A stretch of 20,542 bases of DNA from Cenarchaeum sp. (GTDB taxonomy: Archaea; Thermoproteota; Nitrososphaeria; Nitrososphaerales; Nitrosopumilaceae), in assembly GCA_007570915.1 (NCBI GenBank), contig RKSK01000202.1, forward strand, positions 1-20,542. Reading direction: 5' to 3'. The notes under the pieces are model-generated. The model was not told where the DNA came from. It ran no database searches and saw only the letters and a program-made list of their open reading frames with translations. The number at the start of each line of letters is the position of its first letter. The first letter of the stretch is position 1. Shown here piece after piece: positions 12,151 to 18,881 of the stretch. Made by a program: the position numbers and the translations under genes.

Positions 12151-13734
12151 CTAGCCCCCGCCGGCTCCGGACGCGCCGAGCTTGTCAGAGAGCGAGACGA
12201 GCTTGCCGTCGCTCTCGACGCTGATGCGCGTCTGCAGCCGGACGTGCACGCCCACGGCCCTAAAGAGCTCCATGAGCTCGCCGCCGCTTATGGGGCCCAC
12301 AATCTCGCCCCCCTCGATCATCTCGCCGAGCTTTGCCACGATGATCGCCGTCTCGCGCGGGCGCTGCGCCTCGGCGACGTCCTTGTAGGCCTGCGGGGCC
12401 TCCTCGACGAGGCCCTCGCGCGTCATCGACTTGACAAACACGCCGGCCTCGCGCAGCTCCCCCCGTATCTGCTCCTCCGTATAGTCGCGCCTGGCCCGCG
12501 AGCGCGACATTGTGCGGCCCGCGCCGTGCGCAGTCGAGCCAAACGTGGCCTCCATGGACCCCGGCCGGCCCAGGAGGACCCAGCTCGCCGTCCCCATGGA
12601 CCCCGGGACCAGGACGGGCTGGCCCAGGTCGCGGTACCTGGAGGGGACCTCCTCGAGGCCCGAGGGGAACGCGCGCGTGGCGCCCTTGCGGTGGACCACG
12701 ACGCGCCTCCTCTGGCCGTCGACCCTGTGCTCCTCGACCTTGGCGATGTTGTGCGACACGTCGTACACCAGCTCGAGGTCGTCCTCGGAAACCCCAAATA
12801 TCCTGCCAAAGGACTTGCGCGTCCAGTCCGTGATCATCTGCCTGTTGCACCACGCAAAGTTGAGGGCCGCGCACATTGCGCCGCGGTACGCCTCGCCCTC
12901 CTCGGACGAGTTTGGCACGCACGCAAGCTCGCGGTCGCGCAGCGATATGCCGTACTTTTCGAGTGCCGTCTCGGAGACCCTCAGGTAGTCGCTGCACACC
13001 TGGTGGCCAAAGCCGCGCGAGCCGCAGTGCGTGAGGACCGTGACCTGCCCCTCCTCGAGGCCCATGCGCCGCGCGGCCTCCTCGTCGTGTATCTCGTCGA
13101 CGCGCTGGATCTCCAAAAAGTGGTTTCCCGAGCCGAGGCTGCCGAGCTGCGGCGTGCCGCGCTTGCGCGCCCTCTCGGACACGCGCGAGGGCTCGGCGCC
13201 GGCCATCTGGCCGGCCTCCTCGCACGACTCGGCGTCGGCACTCGTCGCGTGGCCCGCGCCGACGGCCCAGTCCACGCCGCGGACCATGACCTCGTCGAGG
13301 TCGCCGGCGCGCAGGCGCAGCGCCCCCTTTGAGCCGACGCCTGAGGGTATCGTGTTAAAGAGGTCAAGGACGGCATCCTTTAGCCTCTCGCGCACCGCTC
13401 GCTCGGAGAGGCCCGTGCGCAGCAGCCTCACGCCGCAGTTGATGTCATAGCCGACGCCGCCGGGGCTGATCATGCCGTCCCCGGCGTCCATCGCCGCGAC
13501 GCCGCCCACGGGAAAGCCGTACCCCTCGTGGCCGTCGGGCAGGACGACGCAGCTGCCGACGATCCCTGGCATCGCCGCGACGTTGGTCGCCTGGAGTATG
13601 GTGCGGTCGCGCATCATCTTTGCGAGGAGCTCGCCGTCGGCGAGTATGCGCACGGGCACCCTCATGCCGTTCTCGGGCGTGGGCTCGATGACGTGCTCCA
13701 TCTCGCCGACCTTTTTGGGGACGGGTGCGGACAT
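12151..13734 (-). CDS. rtcB: tRNA-splicing ligase RtcB with non-canonical C-terminus
   Basis: RtcB joins 2',3'-cyclic phosphate and 5'-OH RNA ends using GTP and Mn2+, sealing tRNA exons after intron removal. The ATG at 13734 (MSAPVPKKVGEMEHVI) is 30 nt from an AAATT box; longer in-frame starts would run through the promoter. Visible catalytic residues: Asp97 and Cys100 in GVGYDINCGVRLLRT, His205 in LGSGNHFLEIQ, His236 in THCGSRGFGHQVC, His328 in VYDVSHNIAKVEEH, and the guanylylated His403 in STAHGAGRTMS. The core follows the family up to EEAPQAYKDV (residue 453). The usual last roughly 30 residues ending VVKG are absent, and 74 unrelated residues follow (from AEAQRPRETAIIVAKLGE to the end). 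At 527 aa it is longer than the usual roughly 480. The tail includes GEIVGPISGGELMELFRAVG and may be a fused small protein. Confidence 0.95.
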   Translation of the reverse strand: MSAPVPKKVGEMEHVIEPTPENGMRVPVRILADGELLAKMMRDRTILQATNVAAMPGIVGSCVVLPDGHEGYGFPVGGVAAMDAGDGMISPGGVGYDINCGVRLLRTGLSERAVRERLKDAVLDLFNTIPSGVGSKGALRLRAGDLDEVMVRGVDWAVGAGHATSADAESCEEAGQMAGAEPSRVSERARKRGTPQLGSLGSGNHFLEIQRVDEIHDEEAARRMGLEEGQVTVLTHCGSRGFGHQVCSDYLRVSETALEKYGISLRDRELACVPNSSEEGEAYRGAMCAALNFAWCNRQMITDWTRKSFGRIFGVSEDDLELVYDVSHNIAKVEEHRVDGQRRRVVVHRKGATRAFPSGLEEVPSRYRDLGQPVLVPGSMGTASWVLLGRPGSMEATFGSTAHGAGRTMSRSRARRDYTEEQIRGELREAGVFVKSMTREGLVEEAPQAYKDVAEAQRPRETAIIVAKLGEMIEGGEIVGPISGGELMELFRAVGVHVRLQTRISVESDGKLVSLSDKLGASGAGGG

Positions 13735-13760
13735 TGCGCGCGCGGCGCGGCCGATCTTGC

Positions 13761-13768
13761 AATTTAAA
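13761..13768 (-). promoter_or_regulatory. TATA-like box of rtcB
   Basis: TTTAAATT on the minus strand is centred 30 nt before the ATG at 13734. It marks the start of the rtcB/103-aa transcription unit and argues against upstream starts. Confidence 0.65.
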
Positions 13769-13883
13769 CCATGGGCGGCGCGCGGCGCGCGGGCTCCGCC
13801 CCTGCGGCCCCGCGTTGGCCGCGCCCGCGCAGGCGCGCCGCGGCCGCCGCCGTGCCCCGGGCATGCGGCCGGCCGTTGGGCGC

Positions 13884-13924
13884 CCCGCGGCCTGCCGCGG
13901 GCCGCATGCCTGCGGCCCATGCGG
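13884..13924. other. Two consecutive GC-rich inverted repeats downstream of the frameshifted gene
   Basis: CCCGCGG-CCTG-CCGCGGG (13884-13901) and CCGCATG-9 nt-CATGCGG (13902-13924) are perfect 7-bp stems set end to end. They begin 18 nt after the stop of the minus-strand gene ending at 13942 and lie upstream of the rtcB promoter. They could form a 3'-UTR structure. No T-tract follows, so a classical archaeal terminator is not evident. Confidence 0.6.
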
Positions 13925-13941
13925 ACCAAAGGCCGGATCGG

Positions 13942-14314
13942 CTAGCCAAAAAAGTCACGCAGGCGATCTAGCGGGGAGCGCACCAGGTCGACGATAAAGG
14001 CCACGGCGATCCCGCCGCCGATTGCGATTGCGGTGTTCCAGCGGTGGCGCCCCCGCCACGACTCGCGAAACCGCTCCATCGTCTTGATCTGCGCTGTGGG
14101 CATGGCCTTCCTCAGCCTGTGCTGCATAGTGTACAGCACAAATTCATCGGGAACCCGGACGTCAATGACGCACGCGTGGGCCTCGCCAACTAGTGTGTTC
14201 GCCTATATCCAGGTTGGTCTTCAACTCCATCTCAAGCGTATGCTGCGCGTTCTTGAGCCTGCTGTCCTCAAAATATACAACCGCTATGGACACAAATCTG
14301 GCCACACGCCTCAC
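13942..14314 (-). pseudogene. Small predicted membrane-anchored protein gene interrupted by a frameshift
   Basis: Two minus-strand frames join to one plausible protein of about 124 aa. The first opens with GTG at 14314, overlapping the upstream TGA as GTGA, and reads MRRVARFVSIAVVYFEDSRL through LKTNLDIGEH before hitting TGA at 14164-14162. The second frame is open from 14202 and continues LVGEAHACVIDVRVPDEFVL, then MQHRLRKAMPTAQIKTMERF, a hydrophobic helix NTAIAIGGGIAVAFIVDLV and RSPLDRLRDFFG, ending at TAG 13944-13942. Skipping one base near 14193-14203 (in GAACACACTAG) restores a continuous frame. I do not recognise the family; a C-terminal membrane anchor is predicted. The 3' part alone could start at GTG 14139 (65 aa). 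A real frameshift, programmed shift or sequencing error are all possible. Confidence 0.6.
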
Positions 14315-14553
14315 CCATGGTACTTTACTCTCACGGATATGTCAATGGCGTCCTTGCCGGCGAGCCTTTTGAGCTCGTCCATGCGATCTATGGCGTCGTC
14401 TGCGGATGGAAAGCCGCGCTCTCCGGTGTGCGTGTACGCAGCCGTGGGGTGCGCGTCGCTCACCTTGCAGTCGTGCATGAGCGCCTTTAGGCGCTCGCAG
14501 GCCTCCTTGTCGTTCTCGTCGCGGCAGAGCACGAGAAACCACGCCTTTACCAT
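14311..14553 (-). CDS. Hypothetical protein, 80 aa
   Basis: The ATG at 14553 lies 29 nt from a TATAATA box, which sets this start rather than the much longer open frame upstream. The product begins MVKAWFLVLCRDENDKEACE and ends with DAIDISVRVKYHG. It contains a Cys pair region (LCRDENDKEACERLKALMHDC) and a YTHTGERGFPSADDAIDRMD segment, with normal charged-residue content. I cannot name a family. The stop overlaps the start of the following (frameshifted) gene as GTGA, so the two form a coupled pair. GC content is visibly lower than in the neighbouring core genes. Confidence 0.7.
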   Translation of the reverse strand: MVKAWFLVLCRDENDKEACERLKALMHDCKVSDAHPTAAYTHTGERGFPSADDAIDRMDELKRLAGKDAIDISVRVKYHG

Positions 14554-14578
14554 GCTGCCGCGGGGGCGCGGCGGCCGG

Positions 14579-14585
14579 TATAATA
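14579..14585 (-). promoter_or_regulatory. TATA box of the 80-aa gene unit
   Basis: TATTATA on the minus strand is centred 29 nt before the ATG at 14553, one of the best TATA matches in the window. Confidence 0.7.
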
Positions 14586-14685
14586 GCGTTGGCAGGTCCC
14601 ATGCTCCCCGGCGCGGGCCTGGTAGAGGCCACAGGCGCCCGCCACGGGGCCGGCCCTGCCAGGGGGGCGGGCGGGGGGCGATAAC

Positions 14686-14693
14686 CTTTATCA
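14686..14693 (+). promoter_or_regulatory. TATA-like box of purB
   Basis: CTTTATCA is centred 28 nt before the purB ATG. The rest of the 164-nt divergent gap is GC-rich and shows no further gene. Confidence 0.6.
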
Positions 14694-14717
14694 GCTCCCC
14701 CGCGCGCGCCGCGCGGC

Positions 14718-16076
14718 ATGGCGATACTGCCCATAGACTCGGGGAGGTACGGCACGCGCGAGATGCTCGCCGTCTTTGGCGAGCAGCGCCGCATAGACTG
14801 CCAGGTCCGGGTCGAGGGGGCCGCCGCCGCCGCGCAGGGCGAGCTCGGCATAATACCGCGCGCCGCGGCGCGCGAGATAGCGCGGGTCGCGCGCGCCGGG
14901 CGCATAACGGCGCGGCGCGTCGCGGCCCTCGAGAGGACGACGGCCCACGACACGGCGGCCCTCGTGCAGGCCATCTCCGAAAAGTGCGCCGCGCACGCCA
15001 GGCCCTGGGTCCACTATGGGCTGACGAGCAACGACCTCGTGGACACGGCCACCTCGATGCAGATGCGCGACGCGCTGGCCATAGTCCAGCCGCGCGCGGC
15101 CCGCCTCGCGCTGGCCCTGGCAAGGAGGGCGCGCCAGTACCGCCGGCTGCCCGCCGTGGGCCGCACGCACGGCCAGCACGCGAGCATAATCCCGTTTGGC
15201 CTCAAGTTCGCAAACTGGGCCGCCGAGGTCGCCGGCCACGTCGAGCGCCTCGAGGCCGCAGGGCCGCGCGTCCTCCTCTGCAAGACGCTCGGCGTCGTCG
15301 GGACCGGCTCGCTCATGGGCGCGCAGGCCGTGCGCGTGCAGGCGCGCGTCGCCGAGCGCCTCGGCCTGTCCCCCGTCGCGGCCGCGACGCAGGTCATCCC
15401 GCGCGAGCGCCACGCCGAGTACGTCTTTTGCCTCTCGCTCCTGGGGGCCACGCTCGAAAAGGTGGCCGTGGAGGTGCGCAACCTGCAGCGGACCGAGATA
15501 GGCGAGGTCTCCGAGGGGTTCCGCAGGGGCCAGATGGGCAGCAGCGCCGTTCCCGTAAAGCGCAACCCGACAAAGAGCGAGAGGGTCACGTCGCTTGCGC
15601 GCCTCCTGCGCTCCGGCGTCGGCGTCACGCTCGAGAACGTCGCGCTCTGGCACGAGCGCGACCTCTCAAACTCGGCAAACGAGAGGTTTGTCCTCCCGAC
15701 GACGGCGATACTCGCCGACGAGATGGTAGTCGCGATGACCGGCGTCATCGACGGCCTTGCAGTCGACACGGCGCGCGTGGCAAAAAACCTCGAGGCCACG
15801 CGCGGCCAGGTGTACGCCGAGTTTGTCCTCGACGCGCTCATAAAAAAGGGCGTGCCGCGCATGGAGGCGTACCGCGACGTGCAGCGCGTCGCCTTTGCGG
15901 CGAGCGCGGCGGGGACCGACTTTGCGGCGGCCGTCACGTCAGACGCCGCGATCTCCTCGCGCCTCAGCGCCGCCGAGGTCGCCGCCGTATTCACGCCCGA
16001 GAGGCGCCTCGGCGCCGCGCCGGCCATAATCGACTCGGTCTGCCGGTCCGTGGCCAGGGTGGCCGCGCGCCACTAG
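14718..16076 (+). CDS. purB: Adenylosuccinate lyase
   Basis: PurB catalyses two purine steps, SAICAR to AICAR plus fumarate and adenylosuccinate to AMP plus fumarate. The 452-aa protein has the fumarase/aspartase superfamily blocks in order: PWVHYGLTSNDLVDTATSMQ near residue 95, VGRTHGQHASIIPFG with the catalytic His near residue 155, and the flexible signature loop MGSSAVPVKRNPTKSE near residue 274. NVALWHERDLSNSANERFVL follows as expected. N-terminal IDSGRYGTREM is typical of archaeal and Bacillus-type PurB. The ATG at 14718 has a promoter box at leaderless distance. The stop TAG shares a CTAG palindrome with the convergent gene. Nothing in it appears broken. Confidence 0.97.
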   Translation: MAILPIDSGRYGTREMLAVFGEQRRIDCQVRVEGAAAAAQGELGIIPRAAAREIARVARAGRITARRVAALERTTAHDTAALVQAISEKCAAHARPWVHYGLTSNDLVDTATSMQMRDALAIVQPRAARLALALARRARQYRRLPAVGRTHGQHASIIPFGLKFANWAAEVAGHVERLEAAGPRVLLCKTLGVVGTGSLMGAQAVRVQARVAERLGLSPVAAATQVIPRERHAEYVFCLSLLGATLEKVAVEVRNLQRTEIGEVSEGFRRGQMGSSAVPVKRNPTKSERVTSLARLLRSGVGVTLENVALWHERDLSNSANERFVLPTTAILADEMVVAMTGVIDGLAVDTARVAKNLEATRGQVYAEFVLDALIKKGVPRMEAYRDVQRVAFAASAAGTDFAAAVTSDAAISSRLSAAEVAAVFTPERRLGAAPAIIDSVCRSVARVAARH

Positions 16077-16834
16077 CGCCCCATCACCGCGTGTATGCCG
16101 CTGCCGTACTGGAGGGCCTTTTTGCGGCTGTACGCGGACTTTGCGGGGACGCCGGCCAGCTCGGCGGCGCGGCGCACAATGTGCTTGCGCATCAGGTCGC
16201 CGGCGCCGGTTATCTTTTCACACATGGGCACGCGCAGCGCGTACTCTACAAACGCGGCAGAGAGGAGCGGCTGCGCCATTTCCACTCCATGCATGCCGGC
16301 CACGGCCGAGACGGCCTCCATCATGCGGAGCTCCGAGGCGACCCTGGAGCGCATCTCCCGCCCGACCGCCCCGGCGTCGCCGGCGGCGCGCCGGTACGAG
16401 TCGTACCCGCAAAAGAGCTCGTCAATGCCGTTTGCAGTCACCACGCGCGGGATGCCCAGGGACGAGGCGAGGAGCGCGACGTGGTAGAACGCCACGCAGT
16501 TCTCCCTCCACGACAGCGGGCTCGCGCCCACGGCTGCGTCGACCCTTTTTGCGGCCCCGGCTATCTCGCCTGCGCCGATCTCCATGGCGCGGTGGGGCAG
16601 CCGCATGAGGCCGGCGACATGCGCCGCAAACCTCATGTCGCGCGAGCCGGCCGTGCCCACGGTCAGCAGGACGGGGTCGAGGCCCCCCTCGCGGCACGCG
16701 AGCGCGACCAGCGAGCTGTCGACGCCGCCGGAGAAGGCGACTGCGGCCGGGCCGCGGCGCGGGACGCAGTGTCGAACCGCCGAGCAGACCTCGGCCCAGA
16801 GCTCGGCCTCGGCGCTGCGGGCCGGCAGGCCCAC
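16073..16834 (-). CDS. Stand-alone asparagine-synthase-like ATP-pyrophosphatase domain protein
   Basis: The 253-aa protein has the PP-loop AVAFSGGVDSSLVALA (residues 31-46) and VTANGIDELFCGYDSYRR near residue 160, as in the synthetase half of asparagine synthase B (ATP and aspartate binding). It continues with GVEMAQPLLSAAFVEYALRV and ends with KSAYSRKKALQYGSGIH. The N-terminal glutaminase domain is absent, and the protein starts only about 30 residues before the PP-loop. It may use free ammonia, work with a separate amidotransferase, or adenylate another carboxylate. The GTG at 16834 is 3 nt after the preceding gene's stop (16838), with GGGTG six nt upstream as a possible ribosome site, so the two form an operon. 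The amidated product is unknown. Confidence 0.85.
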   Translation of the reverse strand: MGLPARSAEAELWAEVCSAVRHCVPRRGPAAVAFSGGVDSSLVALACREGGLDPVLLTVGTAGSRDMRFAAHVAGLMRLPHRAMEIGAGEIAGAAKRVDAAVGASPLSWRENCVAFYHVALLASSLGIPRVVTANGIDELFCGYDSYRRAAGDAGAVGREMRSRVASELRMMEAVSAVAGMHGVEMAQPLLSAAFVEYALRVPMCEKITGAGDLMRKHIVRRAAELAGVPAKSAYSRKKALQYGSGIHAVMGR

Positions 16835-16837
16835 GCG

Positions 16838-17170
16838 CTACACCCGAAACACGTCGGCGCTCTTTTTGGGGCCAGACGAGGCGGGGTTTACCGAGTCCAT
16901 CGACGCGGCAAGCTCGGAGAGGCGTGGGTCCGAGACGATCTTTGCTATCATTGAGAGCTCGTCAGACGACCTGATGACGATTCCGCGCTTTTTGGTCGAC
17001 GAGCCCGTCGCGTCGATCGGGTTTATCTCGAGGGCGAGCGTGGGCGGGCGAGCCTTGTACTGGGGCATCTTTACGAGCAGGACGCCGTCAATGTCGGTGC
17101 GCGTCTTTTGCCAGTCGTCGCTCTCGGAGAGCAGCCTCGCGAGCCTCTCCCTCCTCTCCTCGCCGGACAC
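16838..17170 (-). CDS. Hypothetical protein, 110 aa
   Basis: The start is GTG at 17170 (MSGEERRERLARLLSESDDW), 27 nt from a GTTTTAAC box; the open frame extends further upstream only because of high GC. The central part TRTDIDGVLLVKMPQYKARP and TLALEINPIDATGSSTKKRG suggests a compact alpha/beta protein, followed by GIVIRSSDELSMIAKIV. Composition is that of a real soluble protein. I do not recognise the family. It is first in an operon with the asparagine-synthase-like gene 3 nt downstream, so a shared pathway is possible but unproven. Confidence 0.8.
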   Translation of the reverse strand: MSGEERRERLARLLSESDDWQKTRTDIDGVLLVKMPQYKARPPTLALEINPIDATGSSTKKRGIVIRSSDELSMIAKIVSDPRLSELAASMDSVNPASSGPKKSADVFRV

Positions 17171-17703
17171 GCGCGCGCCTCGCGGGCGTCGGGTTAAAAC
17201 TGTTTGGGGTGCGGGCGGCCCGGGCGCGCCCCCGGGCCGGCACGGAGCAGCCACGCAGGCATGACTGTGCCCCATGCGCGTCTGGCGCTGGACGGAGGCC
17301 ACGCCGCGCCTGCCCAGGGATATCCCCACGCCGCAGCTTGCCGCCTTCCCGCCCCGGCGCGCGCCCTTGCGGCAGGCAGGGCACGGGCGGGCGCGGCATG
17401 CCCCCGCGGCGCCGCCGCGGCGGGCACATGGAGCCCCATGTGGGAATCGGGCACCGGTTCGAGGCAGGCGAGTGGGCACGCCTGGCAGGGCGCGGCTCTT
17501 GCGCGGAGCCGGCGTGACGCCAATCCTCGAGGCCAGGCCGCCAGATCGCGCCGCCATGGGCGCAAAGGCAGGCACCCGCGGCGCGCGAGATCGCCATGTC
17601 GGGCCCAGCCCGGCGCGCAGGGGATCCGCGGCCCGCCCAGCGTGTGCCGCTTGCCTCGATCGCCACCGGCCCCGTGCCCCAGAACAGGGAGGCGGCCGAT
17701 AGC
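17171..17703. other. 533-nt intergenic region with strong inverted repeats, no convincing gene
   Basis: Beyond the promoter box at 17193-17200 I find no ORF with credible composition; open frames in several phases reflect GC content only. It holds three perfect or near-perfect hairpins: GGCCCGGG-6 nt-CCCGGGCC (17217-17238), a 12-13-bp stem with one bulge TGCCCCCGCGGC/GCCGCGGCGGGCA (17399-17426), and CACATGG-AGCC-CCATGTG (17425-17442). A GGGAGG at 17687-17692 lies 11 nt before the ATG at 17704. An unrecognised structured RNA cannot be excluded. Confidence 0.6.
17193..17200 (-). promoter_or_regulatory. TATA-like box of the 110-aa gene operon
   Basis: GTTTTAAC on the minus strand is centred 27 nt before the GTG at 17170. 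Confidence 0.6.
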
Positions 17704-18192
17704 ATGAGCGCGCGGAATGGGGGCAAGCCACGCGGCAGGACAAGGGAGGAGCTTGAGCGCGCCGCCGCCAACGTGATCGTCAGGGACGCAATCCGCGAGT
17801 ATCGCAGCAAAAGCCGCCTCCCGGCGGAGTTCTCGTACTCGCTTGAGACGAGGAGGCACTATGAGGCGGGCAGGCCGGAGGATCGCTTGGCGCTTCTTGG
17901 GCATTACGGCGATGGGCGCTCTCCAGTGTACATGGTAGCCATAACTCAGGTGCGGGGGCTGATCGCGGACGAACTGGCCATGCATGCCTCCATGGACTGC
18001 GTCAGGCTGGGGTTTGTCCCGTTTCTTGGAAGGTGGATTTCCGACGGCGTTCTGTATGAAGACGTGTCTATGGCCATGGATCACGGAATGACAGACAGAG
18101 TCACAACAGGGCTGCTCAAAAATTTCAAGCAGGAGGCCGCGATAAAGATCACGCGTGACCGGTACTATTCACTGCACAATCCCGAACCCTAG
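17704..18192 (+). CDS. Hypothetical protein, 162 aa
   Basis: The ATG at 17704 gives MSARNGGKPRGRTREELERA, then RDAIREYRSKSRLPAEFSYS and YGDGRSPVYMVAITQVRGLI, ending ITRDRYYSLHNPEP. Length and balanced composition support a real gene; no family is recognised. The C-terminal half uses many A/T-ending codons (cat, aat, tct, gaa) and is visibly less GC-rich than the core genes, which suggests recent acquisition or weak selection. No TATA-like box sits 26-32 nt upstream, unlike nearly all other genes here; instead a GGGAGG lies 11 nt before the ATG. The frame is open further upstream (to 17596), but that part is Ala/Arg/Pro-rich and unconvincing. Confidence 0.65.
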   Translation: MSARNGGKPRGRTREELERAAANVIVRDAIREYRSKSRLPAEFSYSLETRRHYEAGRPEDRLALLGHYGDGRSPVYMVAITQVRGLIADELAMHASMDCVRLGFVPFLGRWISDGVLYEDVSMAMDHGMTDRVTTGLLKNFKQEAAIKITRDRYYSLHNPEP

Positions 18193-18256
18193 AATATTGT
18201 GCCCGTGGCATCTGCATGCCTGGAGCCAACCCGCGCCCAACCCTTACAGGCAAGCG

Positions 18257-18619
18257 TCAATGGGGGCGCGTGTCAGAGACGTTTGCCGCTGATCGCCTGC
18301 CCGCCGTGGCCTTTATGCCAGCTTCCGGTTCCGGCACGGCGCCCTTCTTCGCCGAGCCGTCGACAGATCCGCTGCGCATGTGATCCCGCGCTGCGCCCAA
18401 AAACCGCACCCGCCACTTGGCCTCATCAGCATATGTCTGGTGCCGGGGTCTCGCCTGCTGCCTTTTCACCTCCTCGTCAACGGCTCGGCGAACCTTTGGG
18501 GGCAGCAGGTCGTACTTGAACGCTCCAAACCGCATGCCGACGACGATCTCCCTGGCCGTTAACGCGCGGTTTCCGCACTCGGGCGCAAAGGTGTTTTCAA
18601 ACTCCTCCCCCCTGCTCAT
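18257..18619 (-). CDS. Hypothetical protein, 120 aa
   Basis: The ATG at 18619 (MSRGEEFENTFAPECGNRAL) lies 28 nt from the TTTATTAG box. The protein continues TAREIVVGMRFGAFKYDLLP and PKVRRAVDEEVKRQQARPRH, then YADEAKWRVRFLGAARDHMR, with a Lys/Ala/Gly-rich end. The first 80 residues look like a folded, charged helical protein; the last 35 are low complexity and may be disordered. I do not recognise the family. It converges on the 162-aa gene with a 64-nt gap that holds no recognisable element. The clear promoter and start make it a likely real gene despite no homology call. Confidence 0.65.
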   Translation of the reverse strand: MSRGEEFENTFAPECGNRALTAREIVVGMRFGAFKYDLLPPKVRRAVDEEVKRQQARPRHQTYADEAKWRVRFLGAARDHMRSGSVDGSAKKGAVPEPEAGIKATAGRRSAANVSDTRPH

Positions 18620-18643
18620 CGCCTCCCCCCGCCACGTGGTTCC

Positions 18644-18651
18644 TAATAAAG
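18644..18651 (-). promoter_or_regulatory. TATA-like box of the 120-aa gene
   Basis: CTTTATTA on the minus strand is centred 28 nt before the ATG at 18619. The remaining roughly 190 nt up to the next promoter are GC-rich with no supported gene. Confidence 0.65.
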
Positions 18652-18848
18652 CTAAGTCGGCCCGAGGCCGCAACGCGGCCGCGCAGGGCATGGCCGTGCC
18701 CCGTGCCCGTCAGATGCGGGGCAGCGGCCGCGCTGCGCCTGCCCTAGACGTCCCCCGCGCCACAGCATGCAGCCTCCCCGTCACGACGCGCGCCTTTCCG
18801 GCCAGCAGGCCGCGGGGGCAGGCCGCCCGGCCGCGTCCCCGCGCAAGG

Positions 18849-18856
18849 GTTAAAGT
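18849..18856 (+). promoter_or_regulatory. TATA-like box of the beta-CASP nuclease gene
   Basis: GTTAAAGT is centred 29 nt before the ATG at 18882 and rules out the longer upstream open frame. Confidence 0.6.
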
Positions 18857-18881
18857 TGCGCCGCGCGAGGCGCGCGCGCCG

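Noticed and set aside
13735..13929. Extended N-terminus of rtcB
   Set aside because: Arg/Ala/Gly-rich translation running across the AAATT promoter box; the RtcB-like sequence starts at 13734.
14033..16954. Very long plus-strand open frame of 973 codons
   Set aside because: It is Arg/Gly/Ala/His-rich, runs out of frame through purB and antisense to three minus-strand genes, and has no motifs; a GC artefact.
17235..17270. GGAGCAGCCA resembling part of the SRP RNA helix 8 loop
   Set aside because: The partner strand GUCAGG/GGAA core is absent, so no SRP RNA domain can be built.
17450..17470. GGTTCGAGG resembling a tRNA T-loop
   Set aside because: No flanking T-stem or acceptor stem pairs; not a tRNA.
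17194..18084. Minus-strand open frame of 296 codons
   Set aside because: His/Pro/Arg/Ala-rich shadow of the 162-aa gene and of non-coding sequence.
18417..18881. N-terminal extension of the beta-CASP gene frame
   Set aside because: It runs antisense through the 120-aa gene and its promoter; the family N-terminus and the TATA-like box at 18849-18856 both point to ATG 18882.
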